64,000 nt of DNA from Isoetes taiwanensis (GCA_021234155.1 JAJEKV010000013.1:10581240-10645239), one strand, 5' to 3'. Shown: positions 1 through 10,885, numbered from the stretch's first letter. Notes: generated by a model from the letters alone, not told the origin. Numbers and translations: made by a program.

Positions 1-136
1 CTTGCTCCAGCATCATCAAATTAGGGCAATCGAAAGAGTCCAATACAAAAAATAAGATGGAGGTACTTTGATGCATTCTGTGTGTGTACTTTCTGCATTA
101 CGTTATTAGATTGAAGCATACCGTATTTATTCTGCA

Positions 137-312
137 GGTACCTTGATACTTTCAGCCCCAAACAAGGAACTTTTGTATCGAACATGGGTCTACTGCCCTC
201 CAGTTTATGCCAGATGGAACCAAAGCATCATAATTAATCCATACATCGGGTTGTCTTCTGGAGTTCAGGATTCTGTTGTTTGCAATTCGATTGCCACTGT
301 TCACAGTTCAAG
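137..312 (+). other. Candidate coding exon, product unknown
   Basis: The stretch is bounded by a polypyrimidine-CAG acceptor (TTTATTCTGCAG ending at 136) and a donor-like GTAAAC at 313, and one frame is open across it. The translation contains YRTWVYCPPVYARWNQS followed by IIINPYIGLSSGVQDSVV, which has the look of protein rather than random sequence (W, Y and P in a dense mixture). I do not recognise the family. It may belong with the next candidate exon at 935, but the intervening 620 bases show nothing coding. It could equally be a chance open frame between cryptic splice sites. Confidence 0.3.
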
Positions 313-934
313 GTAAACAGAAGATTCACAATCCTTATTTATTTTTATTTTGTAAGATGTTCAAGGGATGTCCACCTTCTTTCTACCTGTTCTTTTTTGG
401 AGGCTGGACGGCTCCAGTGATGTGTATCATTAGAGGGCGATTCTTGGACCATATTGAACTCGACCTTGAACACTTTAGAATATGTATGCAGGCTGCTGAA
501 TATGATCAAACATAACATTTCCCTGACTTGAGAGCATTCCTACAGTGATTGAAGCTTATGGAATAAGGGTCAATTTTCATCAAATGTTGTAAGTGCTTTG
601 AGCTTTTAGAATGTGTTGTCTAGGGCTTCAAATTGCTCTTTATATAGGTAAAAGTTTCAGACTTAAGTAGTGCCGCTGATATAAAAGTGCATTTTCCTAA
701 CTGTTGAACAAGCAAGACTGGCACGTCTCATTACTGCCTTTGCGTACAACCCAATTTATTAGCAGTGCCGTTAGACCATCTGGCTGGAACTGGCTGCAAC
801 TTGTGTACAACTTAGGTTTGAAGCGATGTTAATAGTTGATTATTTAGACGTGCCTTGCTCATTCTGTTTTTTCATTGTTTGTAATATCATGCCTTCGACT
901 TTGTTAAATTTTGACATTCATGTCCATTCTTCAG

Positions 935-1255
935 GAGTACTGTTTTTGCCTTGAAGGTCTACAGAAGGTATCAGAAACACAATTAACTTTGCGGCTGACG
1001 AAGGAAATCCTTACACAAGCAACTCAAGCTCAATATTCTAGCGATCTCGACTCCCCGAGAAGCCCATTTTCTAGCGATCTCTTCTTTAGCATTACATTGC
1101 CATTGTTGTTTAGAGTTATTCACAAATTTTCAAGCATGGCAAAAGATAATTTTATAATGATCAAGTTGGTACCTATATATTTGGAAGTGACAGGCTTGCA
1201 AAGAGTGCTTGAATTACACTCCAAAATATACTGTGAGCTTCTTCATCATGAATAA
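935..1255 (+). other. Candidate exon / terminal ORF, product unknown
   Basis: After a CAG acceptor at 932-934 the frame is open to a stop at 1253-1255. The first 50 codons are polar and helix-like (EYCFCLEGLQKVSETQLTL, then LTKEILTQATQAQYSSD). The rest becomes hydrophobic and AT-driven, so a real exon may end earlier. A short internal repeat (TTCTAGCGATCTC) occurs twice within 50 bases. I recognise no family. It could be the 3' part of the gene that includes the candidate exon at 137-312, but no evidence ties them beyond strand and order. Confidence 0.25.
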
Positions 1256-2027
1256 TGTTGGTCTATAAACTATCACATTTCTCTGTAGAAAATCTTGGGC
1301 CTACAACAAGTTCACAAGTAAAAAATGGATGCAGGAACAACTCTAGAAATAGCTCCTTGAGGTACACATAGTTTTAAATGATAAAGTAGTCACTGCTAGC
1401 TTGGGACACCACAAGGTTTCACAAACAATCAAGCATAAGTTTACGTAAACAAGCCATATCGAAATTGCACATATAAGATTTCCCTTTCTTCCAATTATAA
1501 GTCATAATTGCAAGGGATGACAATATATGGCACACACTTATCCGAAAAATCTCTTAATATCTCACTTATGATTTGGGATTATATTTTTAAAAAGGTTATG
1601 CAAGGGATTCTTGGCATATCCCATGCATAGTTTGTAATTCACATGGTCTATATGTTATTCATAAACCTAGAACCACACATCTATAATGAATCACTCTAAA
1701 TCTCATAGGATCACATTTATTCCACGTAAATTTACTCCTTTCAAGATGATTCAATTCCAAAAACCTGACAGTCTAATCGCAATTGTGTTGATTACACTAA
1801 GGTCTACTATCTTTCACAAAATCCTAAACCATTGTAAGCACCAACAAACACCCTAAATTGTATGCAAACCATGCCATCTATCCTATTCCACCCAATGCAT
1901 TCCATTATTCCTACATGTTCCACGGAGCATAGTTAATGCTCGACCTTCTTAAATTGACCTAACATTTTCACAATTTGGGCTCCATTACAACTAAGAACAC
2001 CATTACATTTAAATCGTTTTATTCCAC
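1256..2027. other. AT-rich stretch with no recognised gene
   Basis: I see no convincing coding frame, RNA gene or repeat unit here. The sequence is uniformly AT-rich with short simple runs. Confidence 0.5.
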
Positions 2028-2135
2028 CTACAAAAACCATTATGTTTATCCAGTCTATGCGTCCACGACTAATGCTCGCACCTACAAATACCATTATGTT
2101 TATCCAGTCTATGCGTCCATGACTAATGCCCGGCA
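2028..2135. repeat. 54-bp tandem duplication (2 units)
   Basis: Two adjacent units begin CTACAAA(A/T)ACCATTATG at 2028 and 2082 and differ at only a few positions. Both contain TTTATCCAGTCTATGCGTCC followed by ACTAATGC. The second unit runs into the GC hairpin of the Helitron-like end. Confidence 0.9.
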
Positions 2136-2156
2136 TCGCCGGGCACACGTTTCTAG
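2118..2156 (+). mobile_element. Helitron-like 3' terminus
   Basis: A perfect hairpin (GCCCGGC, loop ATC, GCCGGGC, at 2128-2144) is followed after 8 bases by CTAG (2153-2156) and a T. Helitrons are known to end in a short GC-rich hairpin closely followed by CTRR and to insert between A and T. The last 40 bases are almost identical to the ends at 20030-20068 and 31220-31258 (opposite strand), while sequence further inside is unrelated, as expected for nonautonomous Helitrons sharing only termini. A 9-base match (TTGTATTTT) a few bases outside the CTAG weakens the case for the exact end point. No Rep/helicase gene is present. Confidence 0.5.
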
Positions 2157-2229
2157 TTGTATTTTATTAATCATCTCACTACATTACATACAAAGATGTA
2201 CCAAAAGCTACTGTGTTGATAATAATCAC

Positions 2230-2717
2230 CTTTGCCTGGTACACAGCACTAACGGCAATTGTTACTCGTCCTGAAGTCAAAGGAGCCATGAATGCACCAA
2301 ACCTCTGAAAGATAAATGTTTTGAGAGCGAATCAAGTATTATTTGGTAAAAAATTCCACAGAACAGTAATAAAGTTCAGCACGAAAAAAACTGCAAATTT
2401 CACATGCTATTGACCTGATCAGGATCACTTATAGAGCTAACATAATGTCCTTTTGGAGTGACATCTGCAACTGAGTTCAACAAATTCTCCCGAGGAACAC
2501 GTATGTTATCAAACCTAAAGAGTACAGAGTATCAACTAAACTTTCAGAAGAAACAATAAAAATGAAATATTTACCAAATACGGCCATTACCAACTCCATG
2601 CAGCCCGATTTTATGACCAGAATAAGCTATTCGTATTTTCTGAACATGCTTTGCCATTTTCATCTATGATCTGTGCTATAAATGCATGAACCCCTTCATT
2701 TTCCCAGCCATGTGTAG
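2230..2717 (-). pseudogene. ACX: Peroxisomal acyl-CoA oxidase (ACX3-like) gene fragment, three exons
   Basis: Three consecutive exons, 2717-2575, 2514-2415 and 2304-2230, are read on the minus strand and separated by short GT-AG introns. They translate to the middle of a plant acyl-CoA oxidase, the FAD enzyme that makes the first double bond in peroxisomal beta-oxidation. Visible blocks are GVHAFIAQI, GHKIGLHGVGNGRIW, FDNIRVPRENLLNSVADVTP, GHYVSSISDPDQ and RFGAFMAPLTSGRVTIAVSA. Splice phases join correctly (CGTATTTG + GTTTGAT gives R-I-W-F-D). One extra base after DENG in the first exon shifts the frame, and I find no upstream or downstream exons. The sequence below 2230 runs into the Helitron-like end. 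It is therefore a gene fragment or pseudogene, unless the frameshift is a sequencing error and the other exons lie outside the window. The ACX3 subtype is judged from memory of the family. Confidence 0.75.
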
Positions 2718-3296
2718 CTGAGCAAAAAATATAGTGTGTGTAGCATGCTGCAAACATTTTCCTTATTCTCAGCAGATATATTGCGCAGAAGATAGTACTA
2801 CCGTGGATTATCATTGGCAACAAGTATTTCATGAAGACAAGAACATTAAAAAAATACTGAAGGTTATTGATAATATCAAATTGACAGGCACGAAATGGAA
2901 CTTCTACTATTCGCCACAAATTGTTGTTGCTGCGATAAGGATAAATACTGCCTAACCTATCAAACTGATAGCATTTTATATGAATGAATACCAAGAGTAG
3001 TAGTCCCGAGCAACCAAAGACAGATACAAGGAATGGAAAACGCAAATAAATCACCAAACCTCCTAAATCCCTCTTCAAAGAAACTCACAATGGTTGAACC
3101 GACATATGTTCTTATTTACGGATCGATTGAGACGCCGGTTACCCGGTTAGAACATCCGCAATCCGTAATGCAAACCGACCGCCGATTTCAGAAAACAAGG
3201 GTTTTGAGCAAATCCACCAAGATATCCCGGTATATTCCAAAGATATACCGTGGATATACCACAAACCCACATAAACAAGGATTTGCTCCCTAGGGG
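2718..3296. other. Intergenic, no recognised gene
   Basis: No acyl-CoA oxidase exon continues into this stretch. Around 3210-3260 there are imperfect palindromic repeats built on GATATACC / GGTATATC, with no assigned function. Confidence 0.4.
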
Positions 3297-3690
3297 AAAC
3301 CCAAAGCGAAAAAGAAAAAGAAGGAGGGAAATGGTGGGGAAAAGAAAAAGGGGTATAAGAGAAAATGGACTACGAAAAATGTGTTGGAAAGGGAATAGAA
3401 AAAAGAAAAATCAAAAGGAAATGAAGGGGAAAAGGGGAAATGAAAGGGAAATGAACACGCCAAAAGGTAAAAGAGAGAAAGGGTGGGGGAGAAGGAGAGA
3501 AAGGAAAAGGAAAAGTCCATCGGGAAAAAAGAAAGTGAAAAAGGGGAGAAAAGGAAAGTAGAAAAGGAAATGTGTAAAAAAAACGAGATAAAAAAGAAAA
3601 GAAAAATAGGAAGTGTTGTGTAGGGAAAACGAGGAAAGGGGAAAAGGAAAGGGATAAACGTGGGGTAGAGCAAATGATAAAGGAAAAGAG
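3297..3690 (+). repeat. Polypurine (GA-rich) tract of about 390 bases
   Basis: The plus strand is almost entirely A and G, with repeated motifs such as GGGAAA, GGAAAAGG and AAAGAAAAA. Open frames on both strands here (Lys/Arg/Gly-rich on plus, Phe/Pro/Ser-rich on minus) are compositional artefacts. Long homopurine-homopyrimidine tracts can form triplex or H-DNA. Whether this one does is inference. Confidence 0.9.
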
Positions 3691-3715
3691 AAACGGCGTC
3701 GGATACTTTAACAAT

Positions 3716-5290
3716 GGAGTACTTTTGGGCTATTCATGCTCTCTTCTCTCATTCTACTTGAGTGTATCATTTATGTGTTCTCGGCTTATGCCCAAAGAAT
3801 GCTTTGGCACCGCTTCAACAAATTAAGTCGATTTATCCAGGTTTTGAGATAAGCAGATAAATTTGCTTCTTGAGGCTAGTTGACATGTTCCCTCTATAGT
3901 ATTTATGTCTAGTGCCTTCTCCTTCGTCGTTATCAGCCGTTGTTGAGCCTGTCCTCCCTAGGTCGCTTGTCCCACCCTCCCACCCTCTTGTGCCTTTGGA
4001 CCTTTTATAGTTCGGCCTTTAATCCTCGACTGTTTTTCTTATTTGGTCACTTGCTTTCATTTCTTTGTTCTTACTTAGAGATAGCCCCTATTGTGGGTGA
4101 TCTTGAGTCCTCGTGCAATGATTGGTGGTCCTTGTGCCAAGTCTTGATTTTGTAGTGGCTCTCTTTTCATGAGTGGTTGCCCCTTTGTGTTCAGGTCTTT
4201 CTTTCATTAAGGGATTTAGTGTTGTTGTGATGGTCCTCGTGCCAGAGTAATATTCGCCTTCATGCCAAGTAGTAGGAAAAATGTGGATGTTGTGGTGGCC
4301 CTTGTGACATGAGTTTTTTGGCCCCCATGCTAGCGATTTGGTGGCCCTCGCCCGCAGTATGGCCTTTGTGTTCCGTGGATGTTGGATTGGTGGTTTTGCG
4401 GTGTTATAGGTCGAGGTCGATTGATATGAATGTGCTTGTCGTCATGGTGGTTTTCTTCGGGAGTGGCTCCTTATGCCATGTTAGCTTGGAGATGGATTGG
4501 ACCTATATGCATGAGCTGCCTCATGGAGTTGGGATGTCGTTATATGAGTGGACGTCTCTTGAGTTTGATGAACTTTGTTTTGGTGGGGTCGTCGTTTGCG
4601 CATAATAGAGTTGAAGGCTTACAAATCTTCATGATAACCTTGTAGTCAATTATTATACGACTTTGTGTAATGATATCTGTGTATTTTTTACATGCCCAAA
4701 AAGGCCGGTGGGCATGAGGGGCTTTGTTTGAAAGTATTGAAGAATCTGTACATTTTTCTTTTTCAAGTAAAGAGGAGGACTCCCATGGCTCATTCATTCA
4801 TTCATTCATTGCATGGTTGTTGGTCTGTGTTTGGAGTTCAACTAGACTCTAAAACTAAATTTAATTCAATTGGTAATGAAAAGGCATACACAATAGTTTT
4901 TTTTTATATATATAGATAAGTATAGCAAGATGTGGAATAGAGAACCAAACATTGAATCTTGGGTTTGGTCCATGAACGACATTTGCGTCAGGAGTATTAA
5001 GATAGAAGAGGAATTGAAAAATGCATTATATGATGAAAGATAAACTGCTTAGTTGAAGATAGTTAACATCCTGGAAGAAAAAAAAAAAGCATAAGACTTG
5101 GCATGGGCATTAGGCTTATGGCAAAAAAATGATAAATATTGGAGCAAAAAAAGATGGATATAATTGGTTAAATCTTTCGTATGGAATAAATTTGTAAGGT
5201 AAAAAGCTAAGAACTTTTTTGATATATGTTTTTAGGGTTTCAGTAGAGCCGAGAATGTCTCAAGATGGAGACTACCAGATTATCCGGCAT
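3716..5290. other. Long stretch without recognised gene; degenerate GGTCCTTGTGCCA-like motif repeats
   Basis: Between about 4100 and 4350 a G/T-rich motif of the form (T)GGTGGTCC(T/C)(T/C)GTGCCA recurs irregularly (near 4120, 4220, 4290 and 4330), suggesting an old degenerate repeat. A CATT microsatellite lies at 4792-4810. The small open frames have no recognisable protein features. Confidence 0.35.
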
Positions 5291-5297
5291 TGCCTAG

Positions 5298-5853
5298 AAT
5301 GCCATCGATCCGAACCATCGGATCGGGTATTCTCGAATGGGCTTAACATGCATCTCTTGCATGCATGCATGCATGCATTGCAGCTTTGGGTTTGTTTTGG
5401 GATCGCTTATTTCTTACGGTTTCTTCATTGACTTCTCATCGACGCTTTTCTCCTCTCTCGCCAGCTCCCTTGACTCTTTTTTTTTTTTTTTTTAACAAAG
5501 TGGGAGGGACTTCTCCTACTTGGCTTGATAGTTTAGCGTATTTTTCCATGTTGGGACATGTTCTTCCCCGATCTTGTCCCTTTGTGGCTATGCTTCAACC
5601 TTCACCTCAATCCCGTTTTGATAAGGAAGTTCTCTTTTTGTCGGGAGCTTTTGTCTATTTTCATGTGAGCCTTTATTCGAGAATGCCATCGATCCGAGCC
5701 ATCGGATCGGTATACTCGAATGAGCGAACACGCATCTCTTGCATGTATGCATTTTTTGGGGCTCTGATTCGCTTTGGGGATCGCTATTTCTTCATGTGTT
5801 CTTCATCAACTTCTCATCGGCGTTTTTCTCCTCTCTCGCCAGCCTTTGACTCC
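5298..5853. repeat. Direct duplication of a ~175-bp segment with a palindromic head
   Basis: Segment 5298-5478 is repeated at 5681-5853. Both start GAATGCCATCGATCCGA, pass through CCATCGGATCGG, ATCTCTTGCATG and ACTTCTCATCG, and end TCTCCTCTCTCGCCAGC. The head is an imperfect palindrome (CGATCCGA/GCCATCGGATCG). The first copy has an expanded GCATGCATGCATGCAT run at 5360-5377 and is followed by a poly(T) run (5478-5494). A related flank (TTTTGTC-TTTCATG-AGCC-TTATTCGAGAAT) occurs at 5650-5683 and again at 6205-6240. Confidence 0.85.
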
Positions 5854-6249
5854 TACCCATCCTCCCTTAATGTGTATATTATTGTCAACGTTGTTTTTTT
5901 GTCGCGTGGCACACGTGACCAGCCCCTCATTTTTCGAGGTTGTTGTTTTTTTATCCTTGTGTTCTAGTTTGTTGATGTGCAGGTACTGTGGGATGCACGA
6001 CGCCATCTTCTTCAAGCTTCATGGATTTCTCGTGGGGGAGCATTTTTGCAAACTTTACGTTGTGTCCAAGCCCTTGCCAAGGGCTTATCACTAGGGTTTT
6101 CCACGAAAAATCCCAGGGGAGGGGGGTTTTCTCGGGTCCAAATTACCCACTCTCAACCATTGCGTAATTCTCACAGATGAATGAAAAGCCTAGCTAGCGG
6201 GTGCTTTTGTCCGCTTTCATGCAAGCCCTTATTCGAGAATTATCCTTAA

Positions 6250-6826
6250 GGCTAGACCCTAATCGGTAAGGGTATGGAAAGCCAAGCTTTAGTACATTCG
6301 CTAGTAAGAACCGGTAGCATGTGCTTTATAAGAAACAGACATTTGAATTTCTCCGTATCTCGAAAGTAAGAACCGAAGAAGCCATGGGCGAAAAGAAAGG
6401 GGATCTCAATATGGCAACCTAAAAAGGATTGCAAAATGCGATGCAAAAAGCTAATTCAGGGAAAAAGGATTTATCAATATAGAAAGTCTGTGGTCATTCC
6501 TTCCTTAAGAGCCTGCAATGCTGAAGAGAAAGCCAGGGACAATTGCAGTGCAAGCAAGAAACATGAAATTAACATCCCAGCCAAAAGCAAGAGTGCACCT
6601 CCTAGTTCTAAGATCATGGCGCTTGCAATCACTTTCGAACCTCAAAAGTGAGAAGCATAGCAATAAAGTCTGGGGAGACTTACAATAATCCTATAGTTAG
6701 CAGATCTGAAGAATGAAACAAGAAGATTTTGATCCATGCTGGACAAACTTCAAAGGTTTGATTAGATAATGTAGTATGCATTGTTTTAATTTAAAATAAC
6801 AAGCAGCTAACTTAGATGTAGCTGAT
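6250..6826. other. No recognised gene; one short hydrophobic minus-strand frame
   Basis: A minus-strand frame starting near 6620 reads MILELGGALLLLAGMLISC and continues hydrophobic to a stop near 6474. This resembles a single membrane segment or signal peptide, but there is no family match I can name and no splice context. I see nothing else. Confidence 0.2.
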
Positions 6827-7140
6827 GCTATTACCAACTGATCAATTCGACACTGAATTACAAATAACCTCAATTTCATATTAGCAACTGGCCAATTCTG
6901 CAATTGATTACCAACAGCCTCAATTTCATTAGCAACTGACCAATATGGCATTAGATTACCACTAGTCTCAACTTCATATTAGCAACTATCCAATCTGGCA
7001 TTGGATTATCAGTAGTCTCAACTTCATAGTCAACTGATCAATTTGACATTGGCTCAACTTCGTATTAGCGACTGATCAATTTGGCACTAGATTACCGAAT
7101 AGTTCAGACTCATGTCAGCTGATCAATTTAGCATATCATT
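6827..7140. repeat. ~50-bp minisatellite, six to seven diverged units
   Basis: Units have the form AGCAACTGATCAATTTGGCA, then TTAGATTACCA, then TAGTCTCAACTTCATATT. They recur at roughly 48-52 base spacing from 6835 to 7130, with substitutions and one shortened unit (about 7031-7067). No coding or RNA feature overlaps it. Confidence 0.9.
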
Positions 7141-8025
7141 GATGCCTGACGCTAACACTCATCTCCCATGCCCATCACACAACTCTTGCCAACCATAACT
7201 AGGGTTGTCTTTTTCCAAAACTACTCTTGATATTCCACTTATCATTGCCTACAAGTTTTAGTAATATGCCTTCATGTTTGAGTCATGTATGTTCTTGTTG
7301 TCATACCATAACATTTGGATCTAATAACTACAAAAGAACATAAATAGCTATGACAAAAGGGCATCCGATAATATTATATCACACTAACATAACACCTAGC
7401 TTCTTCAGTTTTGCTAGTAGTGACCATGTGTTGGTTGGGAAAGATTAACCAACTCGTAGGTAAGACAGTTCACACCCTTTAATGCATGTATACGTACAAC
7501 ATAATATTGAACAAAACTTATGCATCGCTGACAATATGATGTAGTGATGGACTACTTTAGCATGAAAGTGATGTCATGTACTAATTCAATCTTGGCAAAT
7601 AATTTGCAACGATCCTCTGTTAATATTTATATCACTGTTGATATTTATACATCCATATCAATGTGATTGTAAAGAACATGGAAAATGAATGTGGCAAACC
7701 AAATTCATGAAAACAGAAAAAAAGGGTATGTGAATTTACTAGTAAGTCCATTTTCCTTCTTTCTCTTGTTAATAGATGCTTGACAAATATCATAATTTGA
7801 CATGGAGTGATCTTTGGCGTTTCAATCACAAGTTAGATAAATGTCATAAATTAAAAATGGAGTGATCTTTGGAGTTTCAGGCATCATCTTATATTTTAAC
7901 GTTTAATAAGCATATTGCATCAAGCCCTAATTTGAATGGCTGAGGTCATTTGATCGCATTCAAAGGCCGAGATTTATCGTACAACTTTCCACCACCGTGA
8001 TTGGACATACTTTAATCTCTTAGGG
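7141..8025. other. AT-rich intergenic sequence
   Basis: No recognised gene. A short repeat, (C/A)ATGGAGTGATCTTTGG(A/C)GTTTCA, occurs near 7802 and 7857 in direct orientation. Confidence 0.4.
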
Positions 8026-8112
8026 GTAAAGGGAAAAAGAAAAAGGAGAAAAGGAAAAAGGAGAAGGAAAGAGAAAAGGAGAAGGAGAAGGAAAAAGGAG
8101 AAGGAAAGGGGA
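8026..8112 (+). repeat. Polypurine tract (GGAGAAGGAAAA-type)
   Basis: About 85 bases of nearly pure A/G made of AAAAGGAGAAGG-like units sit immediately upstream of the truncated 5' end of the LINE that follows. It may be a pre-existing tract in which the LINE integration ended. Confidence 0.85.
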
Positions 8113-9878
8113 TACTTTCTTCTTGGCCTCGGGCATTCTTCTGAATTGGGGTAAGTGCTCCGCATTATGGGCCCAGCTGACTCCGCCTCCCCCTTGTTTG
8201 GCTCTATTCCCTTGGAAGGTGCTTCCAGATAACGTGTGTACTAAGATGTTGGGTATTCCCTTTGGAGGGGATGTTTCCATGGGGAGGGTGTGGGATGAGA
8301 TTTTGCAGGGGTTGTAGAAACACCTCAATTGGTGGAAGGGTAGAAAGTTGTCCATGGCAGGTAGGATCACTATTGCCAAGTCAGTACTTTATAGCACTCA
8401 TGTGTATACAACATCTCATGTTAGCTCCCCGGGTAAGATACTGTGCTTTGGATAAGATTGTTCGGGATTTTGTGTGGGGCGGGATGATGAAGGGGCTGTT
8501 GTTAAAGTGGCTTGGTGGAAGTGTCTCTGCTCCGGGGAGGATGGGGGCTTGGCCATTCTGGATTTGGCACTGCATAGTAAGGTGTTAGTCTCCAAGTTTG
8601 TTTGGAGAATTCCGCAGGATGGAGCATCTTCTCCTGGTGCTTGCCGTTGTTGTTCTCTTCGCCATTGTGTGGCGTTTGGGAAGCCGCCTGCGCATGTGGA
8701 GTTGCCCCCGGGCACTGTTTGTCTCCGGCCTTTCCCACATGCATCCCCTTTCTCACCTGGGGTGTTGTGGGCTTGGGATCATGTGCGTGTGCTCTTCCAG
8801 CTAGATTATGCCTCGGTTTATCACCACTCTTCTCCTTTCTTGTGGGTTCCTCTACCCCTGCAAGACTTGCCCATGGTCGCCACCGCATGCTCTGGACGCT
8901 GAGGCCCGTTGGAGGCGAGCTGTTGTGCTCACCTTGGAGGATTGGTATTGGAGTGGTCAGCTAGCTTCATGAGAGTTCTTTTCAGCTTCGCTTTTACGCT
9001 GAGGGCGCAGATGGATCGGGCTATCCGGGAACAAGTGGCGGGGAATATTCCGCTACACATACCTATAGTCCCTCGGGATGATGTGGTGGTGCAGGTTTGG
9101 AAGGTTCATCCGATGTTGTGTCTTCTTGTTTTGCGGTCTTGTTACGTGGTGTTTGGCTATTCATGACACACGCCTTTCGTGCAAGTGGTCTCGCGCAGTT
9201 TCCTGGTTCTCGACCTTCCGGTTTAGACGTGGACATGGAGCTCCCCTTCCCCACGAAGGTTAGGGTGCTTCGTGGAAGGTGGTGCACCGGCCAGACGGGT
9301 GAATGCCCTTGTGAGTCGGCTTTAGTCGGGTGTGAGCCCTCTCTGCCCTTGTTGTGGCCTTCATCGTGAGACTGTGGAGCATTGTTTGGTTTTATGCCCT
9401 CACTTGCAGGCTGCCTGGGATTGGGTTAGGGCTCTGTTTCAGGTGAGATTGACTAGCCAGCAGTTGCTGCTTCATGTGTATCCTGGTGCTTGGCCGCTCT
9501 TCCGGCAGCAAGCCTTGCATCTGTGCGTGGCTTGGTTGGTGTGGCTGATTTGGAAGCGGCGGCGGTTGTGGATCTTTCAGGGGATTCAGCAGCCTGCAGC
9601 CTCTCTGATTCCTCGACTCAGGTACAAGCTATTTCAAAGCTTTCTGGTGTTCCCCGGATTAGTAGAGCGAAAGTTTGCCATTTGGCAAGACTTCTTGGGT
9701 GTTGTAGATGGTGATGGTCGGTTTGTACAGCAGTAGAGTTGCAGTTTTTCTGTGAGTTTGTTGTGGAGTGTCGAGGTATCGCTGTCTCTTTGGGGCAGTT
9801 CACCTTCCTCCTCACTTGCTTTGTAACATTACCATTCTTTTAATATATTGATGACACAGTTCTTCAAAAAAAAAAAAA
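8113..9878 (+). mobile_element. 5'-truncated LINE (non-LTR retrotransposon), poly(A) tail
   Basis: The insertion is GC-richer than its surroundings. It begins inside the reverse transcriptase thumb region and runs through a zinc-knuckle domain to a 3' UTR ending in 13 A residues (9866-9878) after TTAATATATTGATGACACAG. The missing endonuclease and RT core, the poly(A) end and the order of domains are those of a 5'-truncated plant L1-type element. Several frameshifts separate its reading frames. I did not find a clear target-site duplication by eye. Confidence 0.85.
8123..9736 (+). pseudogene. LINE reverse transcriptase C-terminal part with zf-RVT zinc knuckle, frameshifted
   Basis: Reading across frames gives the usual plant LINE order. 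First comes the RT thumb (ASGILLNWGKCSALW, then KMLGIPFGGDVSMGRVWDE, KHLNWWKGRKLSMAGRITIA and KILCFG). Next is the block VKVAWWKC plus GGLAILDLALHSKVLVSKFV. The last 134-codon frame (9332-9736) holds the zf-RVT knuckle CPCCGLHRETVEHCLVLC (C-x2-C-x8-H-x4-C) followed by WLVWLIWKRR. Breaks near 8317, 8475 and 8902 and internal stops make it non-functional. The catalytic YADD is absent because the copy is truncated before it. The zinc-knuckle ORF is the best preserved piece. Confidence 0.85.
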
Positions 9879-10885
9879 AGAAGGCTGACTTTAATAAAAT
9901 CAATGAATGGCTCTTGACCCACTACTACCTCCAATCATGTAAGTGATATATGGAGACAGGAAAAGGGCATACCCATGGGATTTTCATGGTTAACATGTGT
10001 ATTAAAAAATGCTGAGCAAGTTGTGCCCTGGAATAAGCGTGCCTTGTGCCTGCGTAAAGTCAAACCCAACCTATTGTAGAGCATTATGTGCTAAGAAACA
10101 TAGAATATGTAGGTAACTTGAATACATGCAAAAGAATAGAATAGAATAGATTTATTGGGAAATATTCACAAGTGCAGAATATGCAAAAACTTGATGAGTC
10201 CTACTAACATATCCTACTAGAAATAAACCCATTGGGAATTGTCCTAGAAGGAAGGAAGGAAGGAAGTTTATTTTAAATAACGACCTAGTAGCATATTTAT
10301 ACCTGATAAATGTGTAATTTTATTTATATGGCTTTTGTATCCATTAGACATGTTGGAAATAAGGGACCCTTTGGAATTAAATACAAAATTCTAGGGTTGA
10401 AAAATCTTTTTGGGAGAATTGGAAGATCGTGATTGCTATAGCACTGGCATGCACAGGTGTGGCAGAGCTAAGACCCATTAGGCAAAATTAAATATTGACA
10501 TCCATAATTAATTTAGTATGTGGAAAAAACACATGCAAATTGGATCGAATACTTGATTGGAAGAAATATGGCATAGCCACACTTAGGGTTTGCAGACAGC
10601 CTGCGGCCTGTGCATACTCCATGTTGACAAATTGATACCCAAGAGAGATTTCGTCTGCATCTGGTTACTTGATCTGGTCGCCATAGCTCAAAAGAAGAGT
10701 ATGGATTAGAAGAAGAGGTGTTGTTACATACAGAAGACTAGGCAACAAAATTCTTCGGTTGGAAAATTTTTGGTAGATTGGAGATTTTATAAGGAATAAA
10801 AAGGAGAGGAAAAGAGGCTATGAAGCCAAACATTGATATGGAGATAGTAATGCATGCCATTTGGGCAAATCGAAATGGTGGTTCC
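9879..10885. other. Intergenic, with a short (GAATA)n run and a GAAG microsatellite
   Basis: No gene recognised. (AGAAT)-type repeats lie at 10132-10151 and a GGAA run at 10250-10266. The former matches the tail type of the LINE at 10886 and could be the scar of another, almost completely lost copy; that is only a suggestion. Confidence 0.4.

Noticed and set aside
3250-3714. Long open frames over the purine tract (Lys/Arg/Gly-rich on plus, Phe/Ser/Pro-rich on minus)
   Set aside because: Purine-only sequence lacks stop-forming T on one strand, and the peptides are low-complexity products of composition.
8416-8888. Minus-strand frames over the LINE at 8.1-9.9 kb
   Set aside because: They are antisense shadows of the GC-rich LINE coding strand and have no motifs.
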